DNA of 64,000 nt from Hydractinia symbiolongicarpus (taxonomy: Eukaryota; Cnidaria; Hydrozoa; Anthoathecata; Hydractiniidae). This document shows, in pieces, positions 56,572 through 64,000 of the stretch (position 1 is its first letter; every line of letters starts with the position of its first letter). Location of the stretch: NCBI RefSeq assembly GCF_029227915.1, contig NC_079884.1, positions 11,532,001 through 11,596,000 of the forward strand, given 5' to 3'. The notes under the pieces are model-generated. The model did not search any database and had not been told where the DNA came from. It saw nothing but the letters and a program-made list of their open reading frames with translations. A program made the translations under genes and the position numbers.

Positions 56572-59500
56572 TTAATCCAGGCCTTCTAATTCTTTTTCCC
56601 TAGGTGTTACATTCAACGCAACTGGAACAGTCACGCTGTCATTAATAGTGATTTCTACGACATAACTTCCCGTTTCCTTTATGATGTCGTCGTCACAGTC
56701 AACGACATTCATACAGCTGACAGGTACTTGTAAATTAGAATGCCGATGAAAATACTCCGCTATATCGTGTTTTGTTATTATCCAGCTATCACGGGTCTCT
56801 TCATGAATGTTTTCAAGTAACGGCGTCACTAAATTCACCTGGCTTTTTTTCAGATATTTTAATACGTTTTGAGGCACCTTGGGCGTGCTAACAGCGATTT
56901 TTTCGGGATCTATACCAAATTTGTTCAAGTTTTCCTCAGTGGCGTATACAGCCAATTTATTTGGTATTAAATCAAGTCTACCTCTGCCTCGCTTAACTTC
57001 AACTAAATCTCCTTTCATACCAATGTTTTCGACATCTTCTAGCAAGATCAACTTCAACCTAAAAAGAGCAAAATAATGTTAAACTTCCTTGTCAACAGAA
57101 AGGTTTTTCAACCAGCAGTCAGCTAATTTTCCAGGAAATTACATAACTCATTCCGTGGCGACCAAACTTTCGAACACACTGCTTAACGATTCCTTGTATC
57201 TCTTTTCATTTTTTTCGTTCACAGAACAACGTTAATAATGACAATGATGAAAGAAATTGCTTTCAACAAAACACGAAATCCAGGAAGTTTAAGCTGGCTG
57301 ATAAAAATAAACAAACACTAAAGGGACCTTATGTGCTGAACAATACGTTAACGTACACTACAAAAAATTTTTTACAGTACCATTAAGCCGTGACATTTAA
57401 AAAACATATTTCAGGTCGATGTAAAAAGTTATGTTGGTGACAATTCGACAAAAAGGGGCGTTAAATAGTTTATCTTTTTTTTGCGGTCATAATGTAGCCG
57501 TAAGCTCATTCGTCGGTTAATAATCGCAAACTAGAACCCCACTGCGGAAATGTAGTGTTGTTAGTTCACATGAGAGGTGGAACGTTTGCAGACAATATTT
57601 TGCCTTGACTTTATATGAAAAAAAGTGTGCCGAGCTGTTTTTTATAATTGAAATATGCAGTGTGTTTATATGGGGAAAATGGTCCTCTCTGGGCCGGGAT
57701 CCCACTTGAATTAAGTGGGGTCCTGCTTAGCCGGGACGGGACGAAATTGTCCGTGAACAAAATATTCCATAAAAATACAAAGTGATTTTTGGCATAATTA
57801 TTAATGAGAGCGAAATCCCAGCAAACATACCGTCCCCTTGTCATGTAAATAGTCCCTTAGTTGGCAGGTAAATTAAAACATGTTGTTTGTGTCTTTGGTG
57901 GTAATGTAACAAATTATTGTCAGAGGGTAGAGAGAGACAAAACTGGAACATCACATACTCCACCTTTTTTTCTTTCTGTTTTTTAACACTATCGCGTGAA
58001 TTATACATATGATATACAGTATTTCTAAGACGTTTATTTACCACGAATAAAATCATGTTCTTAAGCGGAAAATTTTTTTTTATAATTCCTATACAAATCA
58101 AATTAAAAAGCATTAAATTTTAAGAAATTTACACAATTTCGTGCTTGTATAATATTTTAAAAAGACCGGATTTTAAAAGATATTTTTTTTTTCACTTTTT
58201 TTGAAATATATAACCATTATGTTTCCTTATGTTCATTACATCATGAGAATGTCTTCTTTGCACACAACGAAGAAATCGACATTTCTCATGCTGCTTGGAT
58301 TTTTTAAACTTTGTTTTCATGCACTTATCTATACGCGAAAATTACTACTCCAAAAGTGAAACATTTTAGGATTTGCAAAAAAAATTGAAAGATGATAACA
58401 ATAAAGCCGTTTCCCACACGAAAAAATTTCTTCGTTGTTAAACACTCTTTTTGTGCACTGGTGAAAGTATCAGAAGACACGCCACAACAAAGACACCCAC
58501 TTACTAAACTTCGTCACACAAGAATCATAAGTTTGTGGGAGTATGAAAACCGAAGCTAATAACACTTTAATACAATTCCTTATTTCGTTTCAAGCAACTA
58601 AATTTGTTCCGCTTTATTTTTAAGACTAGTAAATGATTGGTCAAGAGTTGAAAGTTTCTCTTTTCAGGGAATGAAACTCGAGACAAATATGACGTCAATG
58701 TTCTTCTTAGAAATACTCATTCACTGACTAATTCCGCTAAAAACGGTATTCGCATTAACACAGGTCGACAAGAAGTTCTCAACCACATCTGAGTGACTTA
58801 AAAACCTCACTTAAGTGTTGTTGCAAAAACAAATGAAAATCGACTATTGCTCATTCCATGCCTACGTCTTAACTTTATCACGAATTTGATTGGTCACAAT
58901 GAATTGGATACGCCTTTTATTGGCTACAACGAATCAAGTGTCAATCATCTGTGCAAGTGGTGACGTTTCTTCTTTCGGTAACTCGAGTTATGTTTTCCGA
59001 TGAGAAGAGGATAGTAGGAGGGACAGTGTTGTTTTTTTCGATTCTAATCAAACAATATAACACACAACACGAAAATAAACATTTTTTTTCGTAATTGAGG
59101 TAGCACGTTGGATAGATAAACTCGATGTGTGGAGGTGTGTGAAGATGTGTATACACAGGTGTAATAGAGTTTTTTGTTAAGTTTGACAGCTTTTGTCGAA
59201 CCAATAAATGATAAAAGTTTACACAAAAACCTACGGTTTTTTTTGCATTATCCTTTTTTTATTTTGCCGATAAGAAAAAGCCAACAAAGCTTTACAAATA
59301 ATTACATTTTTTTTAAAAATTGATCATACAAGTGGCGCGCAATGATGCTTAACTATAGTTCCGGTATCAGAACGTCAGAAGTTCCATCTTTCTAACGAGT
59401 ACTATCTTCGCATACCTGACCTGACATCGAATAATAGTTTTTATTATACTTGACCCTGTCGTCAAAAAACGAAGTCCAACGGAAGTCACAAAATGCAAGC

Positions 59501-61469
59501 AAGGAAAATCCTTATTCATGGAATTTCTAAGAAAAACAGACGCATTTGCAGTATAGAAGGCCAACCCGAGTTAAACTTGGCACGCGTACGTTAAATCTAT
59601 TTTCAAAATGGCGAATGCAAACATGTTAAGTTAATATTGACTTTCACGTTCATTTTAAGTATCTGGTACGATTTTCTTTAACATGATAAGAAACTCTAAA
59701 CTGTACACGAATCCTAATGACGTTCAAGGATAGAATACGATCCAACAAGTGACGTTCAGAGGTCGTTTTAACTCCTTTATGTCAAATGCTATTTACGATG
59801 ATTCAATTTCCCACGAGTTTTACAGAATTTATTTTAATCAAATACGTGCCAACTTGTTTTGCTATAACGTGGCATTTCAAGCTGTAATACAAGTTCAAAA
59901 ATCTGACAAAATATTTGAACTTATTTAGCAACAAAACTGGCGTAATAACAGAAGTTTGAAGATAAACAGATTAAAAATAATTTGTTGTTTTATTACTAAC
60001 AAGTTTGCTCTATGAACAGTGTAGCATAACTGCAGGGGACTAGGGAAATACAAACCAAGTTAAACAACACACTAAAAATTATAATCAAGGAAAAAGTTTT
60101 GAGATTTCCTGGTATTTACAACTTTTACGACATTTTTTAAGAAGTAAATACAAACATGTCAACAGCAAAACTAGAAACACTCGAATGAAGTGAGTTCATT
60201 TATGTAGAATTTTCAGTCAGTTGTAAGAAATATACACAGGTTTAATTTCACAAAAACTGGAAATTTCACTAAAATAAAGTTGAAATACCAAAACATTTTC
60301 CGTTGTTTTTAATACGTTACCCAAAGTTTTTGTGCGAGTTTTATTTTCGAGCAGGAAAGTTGCGGCCATATGTAACAATGCGCAATTAAATGCGCGAAAA
60401 TCAAATTGTGCAAATGCTAAGAGATTTCTTTCCCTTATTCGACATAAAAAGCGATTTAAAGAACAATCTGGTACATTTTGTACAACACAAACTTTTAATT
60501 TCATTTAATTTTTTTAAAAATACCTCAGAAAGTATTAAAGTATATTTGAAAAGTAATAATCAGAACGAAAATAATGACTCGTTGGAACAAGCATGATTCA
60601 TAGACTGATCTTTATCAACTGTGACTGCAGCCTCGTTACCCGCTGGAAATACATGTAGTGACCCATTAACTGGCATATATGTCACACAACCTTAGTTCCA
60701 ATCAGTGGGATGTATATTCGTTTACGAAGACCACGCAAAAGGACAGATGAGACAAAGACATTGGATCCAAATTAGAACATTAGTTCTCAAAGTTGTCCCA
60801 AGTTTGAAGGAAAAAGGTAAGCTTTTGTCGTATATGTTGATAGGAAGATAAAAGAAGTCTTGGCCGACAATGTGAAACATAAACAGGATCTCTACCTGGT
60901 GGAAAATGATTTCGATTGGTGGTACAGACAAATAAATAACGTATACAACTTCGATTGGTGCTACAGACAAATTATAGACCTTTACAAATTTCGATTAGTT
61001 GTCTGGGGAAATAATAGACTTTCACAAATTTTAATTGGTTGATCAGATAAATGATAGCTATTTCCACATTTCGATTGGTTGACCAGACAAGTGATAGAAA
61101 TTGAAAAATTTCAATTGGTTGGCTAGTGAAATGATACACATTGACAAATTTCAATTGGTTGGCCAGTGAAATAATACACATTGACAAATTTCAATTGGTT
61201 GGCCAGACAAAGAACCAAAAAGTAGAACCGGTCAACTCACATTTTTCTTAATTCGAATCCCTGAAATTAATCATAATCTTTGAAACCTATAAATACATCA
61301 GTACATACCTAGGAAAGGGGTTGCCTTTATATCTGGATTTCATTTTTGGTTTGTAGACAAAATATTCTTTTCTGATTAACTTTCGTTTGGCAATAGCATA
61401 ATTTCTGCTTTGTATTAAAACAGATGGTTCCAACACACATTTTACTGCACCAGCTAAAGATCTGAGCAT
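56572..61469 (-). CDS. MRPL9: Mitochondrial ribosomal protein bL9m (2 coding exons)
   Basis: Exon 1 is 61469-61309 and exon 2 is 57058-56572, joined in phase 2 (CCTAG|GTATGT and TTTTTAG|GTTGAAG), giving 215 residues. Residues 1-53 are a basic, acid-poor N-terminus (MLRSLAGAVKCVLEPSVLIQ...), as expected for a mitochondrial presequence. After the junction the bL9 signature follows: LKLILLEDVENIGMKGDLVE, then LIPNKLAVYATEENLNKF. The C-terminal half is diverged, as usual for mitochondrial bL9. The protein is part of the large mitoribosomal subunit. The ATG is 20 bases after a TTTTTAG sequence, so a 5' exon or trans-spliced leader is conceivable. The single 4.25-kb intron carries a repeat copy and a 40-bp array. 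Confidence 0.9.
57555..57815 (-). repeat. Dispersed repeat family, copy 2
   Basis: In reverse orientation this matches 24134-24325 in several blocks in the same order (AATAATTATGCCAAAAATC, AATATTTTGTTC, ATATAAACACACT, CATATAAAG). It carries an internal hairpin CCCACTTGAATTAAGTGGG around 57701-57719. Confidence 0.6.
60912..61210. repeat. 40-bp tandem array, 7.5 units, in MRPL9 intron 1
   Basis: Units start at 60912, 60951, 60991, 61031, 61071, 61111, 61151 and 61191, with a period of exactly 40 bp except for the first (39). Each begins TCGATTGGT or TCAATTGGTT, so all but one unit carry ATTGG, which is CCAAT on the transcribed sense strand of MRPL9. The last three units are the most alike, suggesting the array has grown at that end. 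Confidence 0.95.
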
Positions 61470-62847
61470 CTTGTTGTTTTTACTTTATTTCTAAAAATAA
61501 ATGCAGCGAAAAGCAATTTCATATCAAAAATTTTTTTACAGAAATTTCATACAAAAGGAGGGCTAAAATCAAACAGAAAGGGCGCAAAATAATAACTAGA
61601 ACGATAACAACAACAGAAAAACCAAAAACATTTGGTTGGTAACATGAATTTAGTCATGCATTACGCTTGCCCTGCAGTTACCTAGGTAACAGAAAATAAA
61701 TTAAACTAATTAGTGTTATTACCACATTTCCACGGGACAAAAGTCCACTTCGCAATTCGTGAGAACGCAAAATAAACTATACTATACTTTTTTTAAATTT
61801 TTGATTAAAATTCCTAATATTTTCCTCATTTTCGCAGCCATTTTGAGCTACAATTTTCTACACATTGGAACATCAGACTAGCTTACTTCCAGAACAGTCT
61901 CTAAAGGTTAATGCTCTCTTAAAAAATTCTTTGACAATATACACCTAAAATTCCTGAAACTTAAAAGAAATTGCTGAAATTCATGACATTACTGACTCCA
62001 CTCTGTCCACCCTAATTAATTTTTTCTGTATACAATAAATTTTAAAATTTTTGCTGTGAAAAAACCCGAACCAATTGGAAACGTGCACAAATGTTTCGAA
62101 ATAGACATACCAGGTTATTTACTAAACGTTACGTGTACATTATATTAACTATTCATTAAAGACTACAGTATCAGTCCATTCAACTTTTGTTTTGGTGTGC
62201 TTTTCGAAATCAATTTACATCGACTTTTACACATTAAAATCAATAGTATAGTTAATAAATAATCTCTAGAACCAGCTAGAGGTAAAAAAAAAGTATTCCG
62301 ATAAAAAAAATTGCAATTTAAAAAACTCATTAGGGAGCATAAGAACCATGAAGTTTCACCAGTAATAACCATTAACTCTATGTACTGTCGATATAAACAA
62401 AATTATATGCAAAATTTAATATATTAAGTATATGCGCTTAATTTTACACAATTCTAGTGGATACAATGCAATGTGTACAGTTCCAATATGACCAAAAAAT
62501 TACAATATATACATTTTGTTTTGTTATAAACACACGTGAGTAATTGTATGATCCATATGCTAAAAAGATAGATCCGAATTTCTGTAGTGGTTGATTTCGA
62601 ATTCCATCAAGTCGAATTCATACCACATTTATTAATATTATTATAGTTAATGTTCCACGTTGCGAAAAAAAATAATTTGAATCCCAATGAAACAAGTCAG
62701 TAAATAAAGTAATGCATCACAAGCTGATATCTCTGCTGGTATTCCTGTGACATGAAGACAAACACTATTTCAATGACTTCAAAGAATCCTCATATAACAT
62801 AGCGTTTTTCGTGCAGTCAAGGTATGTTCTCCTTCTAAAGACATTTT
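61470..62847. other. Intergenic region between MRPL9 and ELMOD3
   Basis: It should contain the MRPL9 promoter on the left and the ELMOD3 3' UTR on the right, with a minus-strand AATAAA at 62628-62633, about 215 bases beyond the ELMOD3 stop codon. No other feature was recognised. Confidence 0.45.
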
Positions 62848-63842
62848 TCATTCCTCGAGATCTTCGACTCCAACAAAACTCTGAATTTTTTCTGTTTCTT
62901 TTAAATGAGTATCTTTTGAAGTCAACTTAACAAAATTCTTCATTAAATCAAGTGGTTTCTTTTTTGCATAATCTTCAACGTTTTTCACCACGAATCCAGA
63001 CTCTGTCATAGTTTTTCCTTCTGTTTTCCAAATATAGTAAATCTTGTGAAATATAGCCACGTAAAGTTCGAGAAACACTTCGAAAACTACTAGATCGAAG
63101 TCATTTCGATATTTACCGCTTTTCTCTTTCATTCTCGCATTACATGTCCTAAAACCAGAATGAAAAAAAAAGACTGAATACGTAGTTGTAGTGTAGCTCT
63201 GTCAAATGTAGTGATGTGGTAGTTGTCTCGACAATTTTGTTTGTCGAGTGCCATATTACTTTTTTCCGAGACAGCAATGCATTGACTTCTCCCACTTCTT
63301 ACTACAGAAACAGCGAATTAGAGGCTGGCCAGCCAATTTTTATTTTTATTTTTCCGGCTAAAATAAAAAGTTTCAAAATTGCATATTACAAAACATTCTC
63401 AAAGCCTTATTCAAGTTGTACTCAGATAACTGAGATTTGTACAACAAAAATTCCTGACTTTTCCTCGACTTTATTTTTTCTTGATTTTTTTTCTAGGATC
63501 TCCAGGTTTTCGAGATTGTTTGCGACCTTGAATTTCCAACGCAAAACCCTGAGCTCTTTAGAGTTTCTTTTAAAAAAATTGCATAAAATTTTCATACATT
63601 TTCCTCAATATTTCTTTTCAAAAAACTGACTCACTTGTTCAGCTTCCCTTCTCTAAGTATCTGTAACGCAATCCTGGTCACGTTAATCGACATGACAGAA
63701 AATGGAAAATTTTGAATCTCATCTTGTGACAGGTGATATACAGTAGCTGCCAGTTGGGATGTATCTTTAGATGTGATGAAATACAGAGTGGTGAGAAGTC
63801 CAAGCATGCCACAACCACGAAGGTCTGTCGACGGGTCATTCC
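62848..63842 (-). CDS. ELMOD3: ELMO domain-containing protein 3, C-terminal part (window-edge partial)
   Basis: Two coding exons are visible: 63842-63635 (entered in phase 1, ending in phase 2 at AA|GTGAGT) and 63148-62848 with the stop codon. Together they encode about 169 residues. The first carries the ELMO core signature GNDPSTDLRGCGMLGLLT and FPFSVMSINVTRIALQILRE. The second carries KIYYIWKTEGKTMTESGFVV and a charged tail. These blocks and their order match ELMOD3, an Arl/Arf-family GTPase-activating protein linked to the actin cytoskeleton and cilia. The N-terminal half lies beyond the right edge. A GT-AG-bounded stretch at about 63967-63980 could be a very short upstream exon, but its reading frame is soon closed by a stop, so it is left out. 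Confidence 0.88.
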
Positions 63843-64000
63843 CTGAAAGAAATAAACAACACATGAAAAGGATATCGTTTTTTTTTTAGTTAAGAGGTTT
63901 ACATCATTTCGTTGTATCGGGTTGTGAGCCAAAACTTTTCCTAATTATTTTCCCTAACCAACTTACCTGATGTTTCCTGCTATATACCAGCAGAATAAAA

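Larger units (their letters stand above)
57059..61308 (-). other. Intron 1 of MRPL9
   Basis: The 4.25-kb intron contains a copy of a dispersed repeat (57555-57815) and the 40-bp CCAAT-bearing array (60912-61210). The remainder (57.8-60.9 kb) is AT-rich with scattered short open frames and nothing recognisable. An independent gene nested here cannot be excluded, but none is visible. Confidence 0.65.

Noticed and set aside
63966-64000. Further ELMOD3 exon at the window edge
   Set aside because: A donor-like CATCAG|GTAAGT is present, but the frame required by the next exon meets a stop 13 bases upstream; only a 10-13 nt microexon would fit and it cannot be judged from this window.
1-64000. CRISPR array, bacterial operon or viral genome
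   Set aside because: The tandem arrays lack unique spacers, genes are spliced and animal-like, and no viral or bacterial coding sequence was recognised.

Overview
The window is AT-rich, intron-containing animal DNA. The gene set includes a secreted protease with cnidarian-style ShK (six-cysteine) domains. AT content, short exons, tRNA-derived SINEs, mini-Helitrons and many tiny inverted-repeat elements together suggest a cnidarian, probably a hydrozoan. The animal assignment is firm; the hydrozoan assignment is inference. No bacterial, viral or autonomous transposase gene was found. All splice models were built by eye from GT/AG sites, phase agreement and protein similarity; none is backed by transcripts.

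Layout. The first 2.1 kb hold no recognisable gene. TMEM222 is a single coding exon at 2185-2709 (+). A tRNA-derived SINE (3666-4020) follows, then 2.6 kb of minisatellite in two blocks (43-bp units, then 26-bp units). The minisatellite runs into the first coding exon of a mitochondrial-type RNA pseudouridine synthase, RPUSD4-like (6938-8532, +). A two-exon gene for a cysteine-free, basic, secreted protein of unknown function lies at 10059-11259 (+). A gene-poor stretch (11.3-17.6 kb) carries small inverted-repeat elements and a 62-bp perfect palindrome. A Kv3/Shaw-type potassium channel (17922-22889, +, four coding exons) follows, with a pure TTC array of about 197 bp just upstream. From 22.9 to 32.2 kb the sequence is mostly repeats: mini-Helitrons, a second SINE, MITEs and a polypurine tract.

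The right half is read mainly from the minus strand. It holds an eight-exon gene for signal peptide - ShK - ShK - proline-rich linker - chymotrypsin-fold protease (32266-38264), a 13-exon Roquin (RC3H) RNA-binding ubiquitin ligase (43301-49183), mitochondrial ribosomal protein bL9m (MRPL9; exons at 61309-61469 and 56572-57058), and the 3' part of ELMOD3 (62848-63842), which runs off the right edge.

The genes do not form a pathway. RPUSD4 and MRPL9 both serve the mitochondrial ribosome, but they are 50 kb apart and neighbourhood has no operon meaning here. The most noteworthy material is non-coding: a MITE family with a CAACCTCGTCCCCAGG-type terminus and 9-10 bp target duplications; mini-Helitrons of 127-145 bp joined head to tail; two SINEs with different tRNA heads that share a central core; and repeat arrays placed at gene starts (TTC at the channel, a CCAAT-bearing 40-bp array in MRPL9 intron 1, the minisatellite abutting RPUSD4).
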